This document shows, piece after piece, positions 7,817 through 16,869 of a stretch of 38,377 nucleotides of DNA. The notes beneath the pieces were generated by a model, which was not told the DNA's origin, searched no databases, and was given only the letters and a program-made list of their open reading frames with translations. Both the position numbers and the translations under genes were made by a program. Each line of letters opens with the position of its first letter. The stretch's first letter is position 1. The DNA comes from Stenotrophomonas_A sp036566925 (GTDB lineage: Bacteria; Pseudomonadota; Gammaproteobacteria; Xanthomonadales; Xanthomonadaceae). The stretch covers positions 1 to 38,377 of the forward strand of contig DATCVI010000091.1 of assembly GCA_036566925.1 (NCBI GenBank), written 5' to 3'.

Positions 7817-8704
7817 TCAGACCGCCGGGCGGCCGAGCACCCGGCCGGTTTCGCCGGCCTGGTACAGCGTGCCCCGCGGCTGCCGGGCGGGCTGCTTCCG
7901 CTGCTGGGTGCGTGCGCGTACGGCCGACATGCGATCGGCCAGGCGCGGCATCCAGCGGCTCATGGCGATGTTGGCGCTGGCCAACGCGCCGACCTTGATG
8001 TCGCGCCCGCCCTTCTGCGCCGCGTCAAGGATCTTGTCTGCCACGTGCATCGGATCGATCAGCGGCGGCGGCAGCTTTGGTTCTTCGGCCATGTAGTTGC
8101 GCGCATGCTCGGGGTACGGCGTATCCACCGCGGTCGGCTGGATCAGCACCACCGACACCGGATGCTTATAGATCTGTTCCACCTCGATCCGCAGCCCATC
8201 GGTGAAGCCCTTCACCGCGTGCTTGCTGGCCGAGTACATGCCCTGCCAAGGCACCACCGCTTCGGAAGCCTCGCTGCCGACGTTGATCAGCACGCCCTGG
8301 CTCGCCACCAGGTGTGGCAACGCGAGCAGCGAGCCATTGACCACGCCCCAGAAATTGACGTCGAACAGGCGCCGGCTGTCCTCGTCGGCGACCTCGTCGA
8401 GCAGCCCGTAGATCGCCACGCCGGCATTGTTGATCCAGGTATCGATGCGGCCAAACTGGCCCAGCGCCTGCTGCAGCGCGAGCTGCAACTGTTCGCGGTC
8501 TGCTACGTCGGCGGCCACCGGCAGCAACTGTCCGCCGTTCTCGGCCACGGTCTGTGCCAGCTCTCCCAGCACCTGCGCACTGCGCGCGACCGCCACGACC
8601 TTGGCGCCACGCTCGGCCGCCAGCAATGCGGTGGCCAGCCCGATGCCACTGGAAGCACCGGTGACGACGATCACTTGGTCTTCGAGGGGACGATGCTGGC
8701 TCAT
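7817..8704 (-). CDS. SDR-family oxidoreductase with C-terminal extension
   Basis: Short-chain dehydrogenase of 295 aa. It shows the cofactor motif TGASSGIG (residues 15-22), NNAG (92-95), catalytic Ser144 in NVGSEAS, and Tyr157 and Lys161 in MYSASKHAVKG. The last ~50 residues (SANIAMSRWMPRLADRMSA and a basic Arg/Gln tail) extend beyond the classical ~250-aa fold and could be membrane-associating. The reading frame stays open to 9535 across the upstream gene; ATG 8704 is chosen because AGGAGTCCCC precedes it and family similarity begins at EDQVIVVTGASSGIG. It sits between the DUF1264 lipoprotein and the FAD/Rieske gene in a same-strand series that looks like one operon (8740-9525, this gene, 6270-7784, 5700-6188). 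Confidence 0.9.
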   Translation of the reverse strand: MSQHRPLEDQVIVVTGASSGIGLATALLAAERGAKVVAVARSAQVLGELAQTVAENGGQLLPVAADVADREQLQLALQQALGQFGRIDTWINNAGVAIYGLLDEVADEDSRRLFDVNFWGVVNGSLLALPHLVASQGVLINVGSEASEAVVPWQGMYSASKHAVKGFTDGLRIEVEQIYKHPVSVVLIQPTAVDTPYPEHARNYMAEEPKLPPPLIDPMHVADKILDAAQKGGRDIKVGALASANIAMSRWMPRLADRMSAVRARTQQRKQPARQPRGTLYQAGETGRVLGRPAV

Positions 8705-8739
8705 GGGGGACTCCTGCGGAAACGGAACAGAGAGGCGGC

Positions 8740-9525
<786 letters not shown>

Positions 9526-9632
9526 GGCGCTTCAATCGAAGAAGAGGGTTAACCTCAACTTAGACGCCGGGGTGTAAAGCCGACCTGCGTGCGGGGTGAA
9601 CGCTTTGCATAGGCCTTGGTCGATTCGACTGC

Positions 9633-9974
9633 TCAGGATTGCGGGTCGAACATAAACTCGCGCAGCTCCTGTTCGCAGCGGCAGGCCTTTGCCAGGCGCG
9701 CCGCCCACTCCACTGCCAACTCGCGCGAAGGCAGTTCCAGCACGCACAAGCCGCCGTTGAGCCGAGGCGCCCAGGGGTAGCCGCCCGCCGCCACCGTACC
9801 CTCGGCCGACACCAGCACCGGCGGCACCCCGTCGTCGATACCGCCACCGAACACGTACACGCCGGCCGCCTTGGCCTGCTCGATCACCGCGTGCGCCTCG
9901 CGGCTGATGGCTTCAAGCTCGCCTTCGGGGACGACCATTGCGGCGGCGGGGAAAGAGATGAGGTATTTGGCCAC
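9633..9974 (-). CDS. YciI-like (YCII-related/DGPF) family protein
   Basis: A 113-aa cytoplasmic protein of the dimeric alpha-beta-barrel type. It starts with the strand MAKYLISFP, has a helix ending QAKAAGVYVFGGG and the C-terminal block CVLELPSRELAVEWAARL that matches YCII-related proteins (PF03795). Exact function is unknown; relatives are often encoded next to sigma factors or regulators. The start is GTG (9972-9974), supported by CAGGAGACCCGCA upstream. It lies 51 bp downstream of the LuxR-type response regulator on the same strand and is probably the last gene of the kinase-regulator operon. Confidence 0.75.
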   Translation of the reverse strand: MAKYLISFPAAAMVVPEGELEAISREAHAVIEQAKAAGVYVFGGGIDDGVPPVLVSAEGTVAAGGYPWAPRLNGGLCVLELPSRELAVEWAARLAKACRCEQELREFMFDPQS

Positions 9975-10025
9975 TGCGGGTCTCCTGAGGACGGGGGTGC
10001 CAGCTGCATTGGGGGCATTGTGCCC

Positions 10026-10682
10026 CTACCCCGCTCCAACCCCCACATGCGCCAACTCAGCCACCCGCACCAGCGCGGCCACCGAGCGTACGCCCAGTTT
10101 CTGCATGATCCGAGCGCGGTGGACCTTGATGGTCTTGAGCGAGACGCCGAGGTCGGAGGCGATCTGCTTGTTGAGCCGGCCGCCGATGATATGCGGCAGC
10201 ACTTCCTTCTCGCGCGGCGTCAACCCGCTCCAGCGATGTTCCGCTGCCTGCTCCTTCTCGCGCCGCTGGCGTGCGTCGTTTTCGCTGCGAATGCCGCGCA
10301 GGACCGCTTCCAGCAGAACATCGGCCTCGACCGGCTTGATCAGGAAGTCGATGGCGCCGGCGCGCATGGCACTGGCGCAACTGGCGACATCGGCACACCC
10401 ACTGACGAAGACCACTGCCGGATGCTGGCCGCGTTGGCCCAGCAACTGCTGCAATTGCAGGCCGCTCATCTCCGGCATCTGCAGGTCCAGGACCAGGCAG
10501 GCGGTCACCGACGGCTCGTAGCAATCGAGGAACTCGCGGGTGGAGTGGCTCAGCGTCACGTCCAGTCCATCGGCGCGCAGGCAGCGGCCCAGCGCGGTCA
10601 GCACGCCGGGGTCGTCATCGACCACGTGCACGATGGCGGCCGCCATCGGTGCGGTGCTTGTCGCAGGAATCGTCGCGATCAT
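10026..10682 (-). CDS. FixJ/NarL-type response regulator (receiver + LuxR HTH)
   Basis: A 218-aa two-component regulator. Receiver domain, residues ~17-130: acidic pocket Asp22-Asp23 (HVVDDDPG), phospho-acceptor Asp66 (LVLDLQMPEMSG) and conserved Lys in LIKPVEAD. LuxR-type helix-turn-helix, residues ~150-215: LTPREKEVLPHIIGG, then LNKQIASDLGVSLKTIKVHRARIMQKL. ATG 10682 is chosen over in-frame upstream codons because it lies just after the kinase stop codon and has GGAGTAAGGCC before it, giving translational coupling; Met13 is an alternative. Presumed to be phosphorylated by the kinase immediately upstream. Its DNA target is unknown, but the repeated CCAAGGGCCAATT element in this window is a candidate. 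Confidence 0.92.
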   Translation of the reverse strand: MIATIPATSTAPMAAAIVHVVDDDPGVLTALGRCLRADGLDVTLSHSTREFLDCYEPSVTACLVLDLQMPEMSGLQLQQLLGQRGQHPAVVFVSGCADVASCASAMRAGAIDFLIKPVEADVLLEAVLRGIRSENDARQRREKEQAAEHRWSGLTPREKEVLPHIIGGRLNKQIASDLGVSLKTIKVHRARIMQKLGVRSVAALVRVAELAHVGVGAG

Positions 10683-10686
10683 GGCC

Positions 10687-12915
10687 TTACTCCACGATAG
10701 GTAGTTCAAAAATAAGAGCGGCGCCACCGCCCGGAAGGTTGCTGGCCCAGATGCGTCCACCGTGGGCGCCAATAATGGTGCGGCAGATCGACAAGCCCAT
10801 CCCCATGCCGCTCGGTTTGGTGGTATGGAAAGCGGTAAAGATCGTCTCCAGCATGTCGGCCGGGATTCCGGCGCCGGAGTCGTGCACTTCAAAGCCGATG
10901 CAGCCCTCGTGCGCCAGCGTGGTGCGCAGGGTCAGGGTGCGCGGTTGGCGATCGGCCATGGCCTCGCAGGCGTTGATGATGAGATTGAGCAGCACCTGTT
11001 GCAGTTGCACCGGGTCGCCCTGCAGGTGAACAACGTTGGCGGCCAGGTCCAGGCGATATTCGACGCCCCGATTGATCAGGTCATTGCGGATCACCCGCAC
11101 TGCGTCATTGACCAACTGGTTCGCTCCGAGGGGCACGAAAGCGCGGAACTCCTTCTTCAGCAGGCCGCGCAGACGGCTGATGACCTGGCCGGCGCGACGG
11201 TCGTTCTCGACGATGTCTTCGAGGATGTCGCGCACGTCGGCAATGTCTGCCGGGTTGCGTCGCAACATGCGCTGGGCGGCCTGGGCGTTGGCGAGGATGG
11301 CCGCCAGCGGTTGGTTCAGTTCATGCGCCAATGAGCCGGAGATTTCGCCCACCAGGGATACCCGCGACATATGCGCCATGCTTTCGCGTTCCATCGCGGC
11401 CTCGTGCGCGGCGCGGTGCCGTTCGGTAAGGTCTTCCACCGCGGCCACCACGTGTGGCGCACCTTCGATGTCCAGCGGGCTCAGCGCGATTTCTGCCGGA
11501 AACTCGCGTCCGCTGCGCGATCTCGCAAACAGCTCGCTGCCAGTGGCCATGCCGCGGCGACGTGGATGCTCGGCGTACTGCGCGCGCAGATGAGGATGTC
11601 CACCGCGACAGCTTTCCGGCAGCAATTCGTCCACCGACACGCCGACCATGTCCTGGTCGCGGTACTCGAATGTGAGCGCTGCCTGCCGATTGGCAAAGCG
11701 GATCTTCCCTTGTGGATCGACCAACAGCAGCGCGGTGGGCGAGCTGTCGAGCACCGCCCGAAGTTGCGCTTGCTCGCTGCGACGCCGGCTGATGTCCTGG
11801 GTGAGGCCGCGAACCATCAGCGGGCTACCATCGGCGCCGTGTTCGGCACTCCCGCGCAGGCAAATCCAACGGCGGCGGCCGTGGCCATCGCGGGTCTGGA
11901 ATTCGAATTCGTAGATGGGATTGCGGATCGCGCTGTAGAAGCGTTGCCGTACCTGCCCTACCTCCTTGCGCTCCACCCCAGCGAACAAGGCGGCCATGGC
12001 ATCGTCCTCCCTGTTGCTGGTGGCTTGCGAGCCCTCGCCACCAAACGCCTCACCATTGCCCAACAACTGCTGATTGGTGTCGTTCTGGATAAAGCTGTGC
12101 GCTCCAACATCCCATTGCCACAGGCCTTGGCCAGCGGCCAGGGCGGCCTGGCTCAGTTCGCTTTCCACCCGTAGACGGCCCAGCTCGCTACAGCGCAGCC
12201 GGCCTTCGAGTTGGTTCCAATGCATGAGGTCCTTGCCCAACTGCCAGCCCACGGCCAGCAGCAAGACCGCCACGCATGGCAGCGTCAGTGGCAAGCGCGG
12301 CATGTCCAGCGCCCACGATAGCGAGGTGGCCACCAGCAAGCCGGCCAGGGCCACGTGCGCCCCGGACACCAACAGCAGCGCGTTGCGGCGCTGTGGCTGC
12401 AGGCGCAGGCCACGCACCAGCGTGTGCAGCACGAAGATCGCCAGCATCAGGTTGCTCAGCACGGCCACCCACAACGCCGGGTTGGGCGGCCCGACGGGAT
12501 GGGCGATGAAGACCCCGCCCCAGTTCCGCCACTCGACCCGATCGATGCGCAGGAAGTTCAGATTGACGCCGGTGGTGAAGTCGAGAATCACCGCCAGTAC
12601 GCGCAGGCCGAGCGAACCAAGCGCCAGCCAGGCAGCACCCGTGCCGAAGGTGTCGTGCACGGCGTAGAGCAGTGCGGCGACCAGGAACAACAGGGGGACG
12701 TGCATCCAGCGAATGAGCGTGGCGACCTGGTCGGGCGAGGGGTTGAACAAGGCAAGGCGCTCGAGCAAGGTCAACGCCGCAAAGCTGAATGCGGCCAAGG
12801 CCAATGCCAGATGCGCGCCTTGGCGGCGGTGCGCCCACCACACCAACAGGTGCACCAGCCCGAGCAGCAAGCCCAGGGCCGTTACCACTGGCCATACCAG
12901 CTCGACCCAATTCAT
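10687..12915 (-). CDS. Membrane PAS histidine kinase (FixL/DctB-like catalytic core)
   Basis: A 742-aa sensor kinase. Residues 1-240 hold about seven membrane helices (LVWPVVTALGLLLGLVHLLV onward), a membrane sensor of unknown ligand. Two PAS domains follow (~255-370, with the PAC end RRRWICLRGSAEH; ~375-490, with LDSSPTALLLVDPQGKIRFANR). The HisKA box is GSLAHELNQPLAAILA with phospho-acceptor His531. The ATPase domain has the N box NLIINACEAM, G1 DSGAGIP and G2 GMGMGLSICRTII. HELNQPLAAI is characteristic of the FixL/DctB/StyS-like kinases that pair with FixJ-type regulators, as here. The frame opens at 12981, but ATG 12915 with GGGGACG upstream leads directly into the first helix. No extra haem-binding motif was recognised in the PAS domains, so oxygen sensing cannot be claimed. 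Confidence 0.92.
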   Translation of the reverse strand: MNWVELVWPVVTALGLLLGLVHLLVWWAHRRQGAHLALALAAFSFAALTLLERLALFNPSPDQVATLIRWMHVPLLFLVAALLYAVHDTFGTGAAWLALGSLGLRVLAVILDFTTGVNLNFLRIDRVEWRNWGGVFIAHPVGPPNPALWVAVLSNLMLAIFVLHTLVRGLRLQPQRRNALLLVSGAHVALAGLLVATSLSWALDMPRLPLTLPCVAVLLLAVGWQLGKDLMHWNQLEGRLRCSELGRLRVESELSQAALAAGQGLWQWDVGAHSFIQNDTNQQLLGNGEAFGGEGSQATSNREDDAMAALFAGVERKEVGQVRQRFYSAIRNPIYEFEFQTRDGHGRRRWICLRGSAEHGADGSPLMVRGLTQDISRRRSEQAQLRAVLDSSPTALLLVDPQGKIRFANRQAALTFEYRDQDMVGVSVDELLPESCRGGHPHLRAQYAEHPRRRGMATGSELFARSRSGREFPAEIALSPLDIEGAPHVVAAVEDLTERHRAAHEAAMERESMAHMSRVSLVGEISGSLAHELNQPLAAILANAQAAQRMLRRNPADIADVRDILEDIVENDRRAGQVISRLRGLLKKEFRAFVPLGANQLVNDAVRVIRNDLINRGVEYRLDLAANVVHLQGDPVQLQQVLLNLIINACEAMADRQPRTLTLRTTLAHEGCIGFEVHDSGAGIPADMLETIFTAFHTTKPSGMGMGLSICRTIIGAHGGRIWASNLPGGGAALIFELPIVE

Positions 12916-13109
12916 CAATGCGTCCCCGCAGGTGGTCTTCCGCCCTTCCCTGTTGCAGCCCCCAACCCCAACAACGCGCACCGGTCGCGTTGACGGCCAA
13001 CCCTGCCGATGTCACCCGGACCCTGGCTTCGGCGTGGATCGAAATCGGCGCTTGTTCCCCGCCCCGCTCGCCACGGCGATTGCGCCGGCGAGCCCCTATG
13101 TGACATGGG

Positions 13110-13125
13110 CCCAAGGGCCAATTGC
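13110..13125. promoter_or_regulatory. CCCAAGGGCCAATTGC element in the kinase/receiver divergent promoter
   Basis: This 16-bp string lies in the 243-bp gap between the kinase start (12915, minus) and the receiver start (13159, plus). The identical 16 bases occur once more, on the other strand, at 24203-24218, and a 13-bp version at 24238-24250. The core is a direct repeat CCAA-GGG-CCAA. Its end is 33 bp before the receiver ATG, a position suited to an activator site next to a promoter; GGTTAAGCC (13147-13155) lies between. Identity is seen; regulator binding is inferred. The rest of 12916-13158 shows no gene. Confidence 0.5.
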
Positions 13126-13158
13126 TCCGGAAGCTGCGCCACGCCAGGTTAAGCCGGG

Positions 13159-13581
13159 ATGATTGATCGCACGCCCCTGGTAGCGGTGGTCGACGACGAG
13201 GACGACGTGCGGCAAGCGCTGCGCAGGTTGCTTCGTTCGGCCGGGTTCGACGTTCTGGCCTATGGATCGGGGTCGGAATTCCTGCGCCATGCCGCCGGCA
13301 GCGTTCCCGACTGCGTGGTCATGGACCTGCGCATGCCCGGGCTCAGCGGCTTCGATGTGCAGCGCTCGCTGGCCGAGTCGAACCTGTCGATCCCGGTCAT
13401 CGTGGTGACCGGCGATGAGAGCCAGGAGAGCCAGCGCCAGGCCCTGGCCAACGGCGCCGATGCCTACCTGTGCAAGCCGGTGGACGGCGACACCCTGGTG
13501 GACGCAGTTACCGCGGCCATCGCCAAGGGTCGTAACGCAAGCAAGCCCTTCCGATCCCCCCCCAACTCACCGCCGCCATGA
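13159..13581 (+). CDS. Single-domain response regulator (CheY-like receiver)
   Basis: A 140-aa stand-alone receiver: acidic pocket Asp12-Asp13 (VVDDEDDVRQ), phospho-acceptor Asp56 (VVMDLRMPGLSG), Thr84 (VVVTGDE) and Lys106 (YLCKPVDGD). It has no output domain, only a ~20-residue Ser/Pro tail. Close to the FixJ receiver type, so it is likely phosphorylated by the divergently encoded kinase and may act as a phosphate sink or protein-interaction switch (inference). Its stop overlaps the start of the DUF3302 gene (ATGA), so it is the first gene of the plus-strand ion-transport operon. The ribosome site is weak. Confidence 0.9.
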   Translation: MIDRTPLVAVVDDEDDVRQALRRLLRSAGFDVLAYGSGSEFLRHAAGSVPDCVVMDLRMPGLSGFDVQRSLAESNLSIPVIVVTGDESQESQRQALANGADAYLCKPVDGDTLVDAVTAAIAKGRNASKPFRSPPNSPPP

Positions 13582-14183
13582 CTGCGATCCCTTCGTTCCG
13601 CGCGCAACGCGTCCGCTGTCGGCGGCTACTGGCCCTGGCATCGTTGCTGGCCATGCCATCGCTTGCGCATGCCTCGCTGCTCAGCGGCGAAACGCTGGAT
13701 ACGGCCGCCGACGTGGTGGCCTGGGTGGCGTTGATCATCGTGCCGATCGCGTTGATCACCGCATTCTGGCTGGTGCACATCCTGCCGGAGAAGATCGCCG
13801 AGAAGCGGCGGCATCCACAGCTGGCGGCGATCAAGACGCTGTGCCTGCTGTCGCTGCTGTTCGGTGGCCTGCTGTGGCCGCTGGCGTGGCTGTGGGCCTA
13901 TACCAAGCCAGTCCTGCACAAGCTCGCCTACGGGACCGACCAGGACGATCACGCCCCGCATGGTGAAGCACTCACGCCGCTGCGCGATGCGGAAGGCAAG
14001 ACGCCGCTGGCTCCTGTCGCAGCCGCCACGCCGGTTGCTTCATCGACGGGCGCGACCAGCGAGAGCACCTGGCAACAGCAGGTGGAGGCGCTCAACCGGC
14101 GTCTGACCGCGATGGAGATCGACGCTTCCCTGTCCAGGGCCAGCACGCCGCCGCGCGGCCCCACCCACGGCGACCGGGGCTGA
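13578..14183 (+). CDS. DUF3302 inner-membrane protein (YiaW/YibI-like)
   Basis: A 201-aa membrane protein. A hydrophobic N-terminal segment (LLALASLLAMPSLAHASLL) that looks like a signal peptide is followed by two membrane helices (VAWVALIIVPIALITAFWLVH and TLCLLSLLFGGLLWPLAWLW) separated by the conserved-looking ILPEKIAEKRRHPQ. The C-terminal 80 residues are low-complexity Ala/Thr/Pro with a short predicted coiled coil (WQQQVEALNRRLTAME). In E. coli, DUF3302 proteins YiaW and YibI are encoded next to HlyD-like YiaV and YibH; the same pairing is seen here, with the adaptor gene 3 bp downstream. Role unknown, probably a partner of the adaptor. Confidence 0.85.
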   Translation: MTAIPSFRAQRVRCRRLLALASLLAMPSLAHASLLSGETLDTAADVVAWVALIIVPIALITAFWLVHILPEKIAEKRRHPQLAAIKTLCLLSLLFGGLLWPLAWLWAYTKPVLHKLAYGTDQDDHAPHGEALTPLRDAEGKTPLAPVAAATPVASSTGATSESTWQQQVEALNRRLTAMEIDASLSRASTPPRGPTHGDRG

Positions 14184-14186
14184 GCC

Positions 14187-15368
14187 ATGGAAGTCATCCT
14201 GCTCCTGATCTACGCCTTCTTCGTCTGGCTGATCTTCTTCAAGTTCAAGTGGCTGCCGTGGACGTTCGTCTCGCAGGTCATCGTGTTCTCGCTGCCGATC
14301 TTCGGTATGACCCTGCTCATCCTCATTCTCAACGTGGTGGCGCCGTCTTCTTCGGATGTACGGGTAATCAACTACGTGGTGCAGATCGTGCCGCGCGTCA
14401 CCGGGCGGGTGATCGAAGTGCCGGTGGAGGCAAATCGTCCCATCCGCAAGGGCCAGGTGCTGTTCCGCATCGACCCGGTGCCTTACCAGCAGCAACTCGC
14501 CGCGCTGGAAGCCAAGCTGCCGGAGCTGGCGGCCAAGCTGGATACGGCGCAGGCCTACCAGCGCGAACTCGGCGAGCAGCTGCGCTCGATCCGCGCCGAT
14601 CGCGCCGCGCTGGCCTCGCGCCTGGCCCTGGCCGACCGCCGCGAGAAACAGACCGGCGAATTGGCGCAACTGGGCGCCGGCTCGCGCTTCGACCATGAGC
14701 AGGCACAGACCGAAGCCCTGAGCATGCGCTCGCAGCTGCTGTCATCCACGGCGCAAGTTGCACAGGTGCAGCAGAAGCTCTCGGCGCAGACGCCGCAGGG
14801 CCAGTTGTCGGAAGTAGCGCAGGCGCATGCTGCGTTGGAGCAGCTGAAAGCGCAGATCGTCGAAGCGCGCTGGCAACTCGATCAGACCACCGTGCGCGCG
14901 CCGGCCGACGGCAGCGTGATCAATCTGCAACTGCGCGAGGGTTCGTACGCGGCCAGCCTGCCGCTGACGCCGGTGATGTCGTTCGTCGAGCGCGAGCAAT
15001 GGGTGTTGGCGATGTTCGCGCAGAACGAGCTGGGCAATGTCGCGCCGGGAAACGAGGCGGAAATCGCCCTGAAGGTGTTCCCCAACCGGATCATCAAGTG
15101 CAAGGTCGATTCGGTGGTGTGGGCCTCGGGCAGCGGCCAGTTGCCGATCAGCGGCATGGTCCCGCAGACCGGAGCGACGCCGTTGCCGCCCGGGCGCATC
15201 GCGGTACGACTGCGGCCCACCGGCAAGGACCGTGACCTGTTCATCTCCATGGGCGCCGAAGGCCAGGGCGCGATCTATACCGAGCACGGCAAGCTGATCC
15301 ACATCGTGCGCAAGGTGATCCTGCGCGTGGGCACCAAGTTGGACTGGCTTGTGCTCAAGCTGCATTGA
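14187..15368 (+). CDS. HlyD/EmrA-family membrane fusion protein (YiaV/YibH-like)
   Basis: A 393-aa periplasmic adaptor. Two N-terminal membrane helices (VILLLIYAFFVWLIFF and VIVFSLPIFGMTLLILILNVV) resemble YiaV/YibH rather than the single helix of EmrA. Residues ~60-100 form the first half of the biotinyl-lipoyl domain (PVEANRPIRKGQVLFRIDPV), then a long coiled-coil hairpin (~105-215, rich in Ala, Gln and Leu), the second lipoyl half (TTVRAPADGSVINLQLREGS) and a beta-barrel domain ending near ISMGAEGQGAIYTEHG. It should link an inner-membrane transporter to an outer-membrane factor. The NodT-type factor is encoded next, but no MFS, ABC or RND pump gene is present. Confidence 0.92.
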   Translation: MEVILLLIYAFFVWLIFFKFKWLPWTFVSQVIVFSLPIFGMTLLILILNVVAPSSSDVRVINYVVQIVPRVTGRVIEVPVEANRPIRKGQVLFRIDPVPYQQQLAALEAKLPELAAKLDTAQAYQRELGEQLRSIRADRAALASRLALADRREKQTGELAQLGAGSRFDHEQAQTEALSMRSQLLSSTAQVAQVQQKLSAQTPQGQLSEVAQAHAALEQLKAQIVEARWQLDQTTVRAPADGSVINLQLREGSYAASLPLTPVMSFVEREQWVLAMFAQNELGNVAPGNEAEIALKVFPNRIIKCKVDSVVWASGSGQLPISGMVPQTGATPLPPGRIAVRLRPTGKDRDLFISMGAEGQGAIYTEHGKLIHIVRKVILRVGTKLDWLVLKLH

Positions 15369-15378
15369 GGCCGGCCCC

Positions 15379-16869
15379 ATGCATCCTCTCCTCCCCGTCG
15401 CCTCCAGTGCCCTGCCCCGGCGCATCGGCCTGGCCGTCGCATTGGCCATGGCCGTCGCCGGGGCCGGTTGCGCGCTGCTGCCCGAGCCGCGCAGCGACGA
15501 GATCCGCGCCGATGCACTGGGTACGGTGTCGATCCCGCCAAACTGGTCGGCGCAGGCCAGCCAGCAGCAAGTGGACGATGGCTGGCTGTCGCGCTTCGAC
15601 GATCCACAGCTGAGGGCCCTGGTGCACGAGGCGCTGCTCCGCAACCCGGACTTGTTGATCGCCGCCGCGCGGGTCGAGCAGGCGAACGCCCAGGTCGACA
15701 TCGCCCGTGCCCAGTTGCTGCCGGCGATCGGCATCATCGGCCGCGGTGGCTCCAAGCCCATCGCCGACCTGGTGCCCCTGCTCAGTGGCGTGATGTTGCG
15801 GATGAGCTGGGAACTGGACCTGTGGGGACGCCTACGTTATGCACGCAATGCCGCCATTGCCGCGGCCGATGCGCAGAGCGCGGACTATCGCTATGCGCAG
15901 CAGGCGCTGGCGGCCAGCGTCGCGCGGGCCTGGTTCGTCGCCACCGAGGCCAACCTGCAACACGCGCTGGCCGAGCAGATGGCCGATCAAGGCCAGGGCC
16001 TGGTCGCGCTGGCCCAACATCGCGAGCGCCTGGGCATCGGCACCGGCAATGAAACCCTGGCCGCGCGCGCCAGCGCCGCCAGCTATCGCGATGCCAGCCT
16101 GCAGGTGCGGCAGGCCTACCTCAGTGCCACCCGCGGACTGGAATTGCTGCTCGGCCGCTATCCCGGCGCTGCGTTGCAAGGTGCCAGCGCGTTGACACCG
16201 ATGCCCGGGCCGGTACCGGCCGGCATTCCGATCGATGTACTCAACCGTCGCCCCGACCTGTACGCGGCCGAGCGCCGCGTCGCTGCCGCTTTCGACAAGG
16301 TCGGCGAAGCAAAGGCCGCGATGCTGCCGACGCTGTCGATCTCGGCCGGCTACGGCCGGCTGAGCAACAGTGCGGTGCAGACGCGCCAGGACCTGGAGCA
16401 GACCACCTCGAGCGTGTCCGCCACGGGGGTGATGCCGCTGTACACCGGCGGCGCCCTGACCGGACAGGTGCGCCTGCGCTCGGCCGAACAACGACAAGCC
16501 GTGGCCGATTACACCCGACGTGCGCTGACTGCGTTGGGCGAGGTCGAGGATGCGTTGGCCGCCGAACAGATGCTCGGCCAGCGTGAGGCGGTGCTCGCCG
16601 ACGCACTGGCCGCCAACCAGCAATCCCTGCAGCAAGCGCGCGATGCCTATCGCGTCGGCAAGGCCGACCAACGCGCGGTGTATTCGCAGGACATGAGCAC
16701 GCTGGCGGCGCGTTCCTCGCTGCTGAGCGTGCAGCAGGCGCGCCTGTCGCGTCGGGTCGATCTGTACCTGGCATTGGGCGGCAACGCCGAGCCGCTGGCG
16801 CCAGCGGCCGAACCCGAGGCAGCGGTCGCCGCCCCACCGTCGCCGCTCGCCGCCGGAGCCCGCCCATGA
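15379..16869 (+). CDS. NodT-family outer-membrane efflux lipoprotein
   Basis: TolC-like outer-membrane channel of 496 aa. The N-terminus has a lipoprotein signal (LAVALAMAVAGAGC-ALL, lipobox AGAGC). The mature part shows the NodT marks: DDGWLSRFDDPQLRALVHEAL, NPDLLIAAARVEQANAQVDIARAQLLP, the mid-protein repeat boundary IPIDVLNRRPDLYAAERRVAAAFDKVGEAKAAMLP, and the second repeat. The internal duplication is that expected for a trimeric channel-tunnel. The last ~30 residues are Ala/Pro-rich. ATG 15379 is chosen over the in-frame opening at 15349 because the signal peptide starts there. It follows the adaptor by 10 bp and overlaps the Ca2+/H+ antiporter start (ATGA). Confidence 0.93.
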   Translation: MHPLLPVASSALPRRIGLAVALAMAVAGAGCALLPEPRSDEIRADALGTVSIPPNWSAQASQQQVDDGWLSRFDDPQLRALVHEALLRNPDLLIAAARVEQANAQVDIARAQLLPAIGIIGRGGSKPIADLVPLLSGVMLRMSWELDLWGRLRYARNAAIAAADAQSADYRYAQQALAASVARAWFVATEANLQHALAEQMADQGQGLVALAQHRERLGIGTGNETLAARASAASYRDASLQVRQAYLSATRGLELLLGRYPGAALQGASALTPMPGPVPAGIPIDVLNRRPDLYAAERRVAAAFDKVGEAKAAMLPTLSISAGYGRLSNSAVQTRQDLEQTTSSVSATGVMPLYTGGALTGQVRLRSAEQRQAVADYTRRALTALGEVEDALAAEQMLGQREAVLADALAANQQSLQQARDAYRVGKADQRAVYSQDMSTLAARSSLLSVQQARLSRRVDLYLALGGNAEPLAPAAEPEAAVAAPPSPLAAGARP

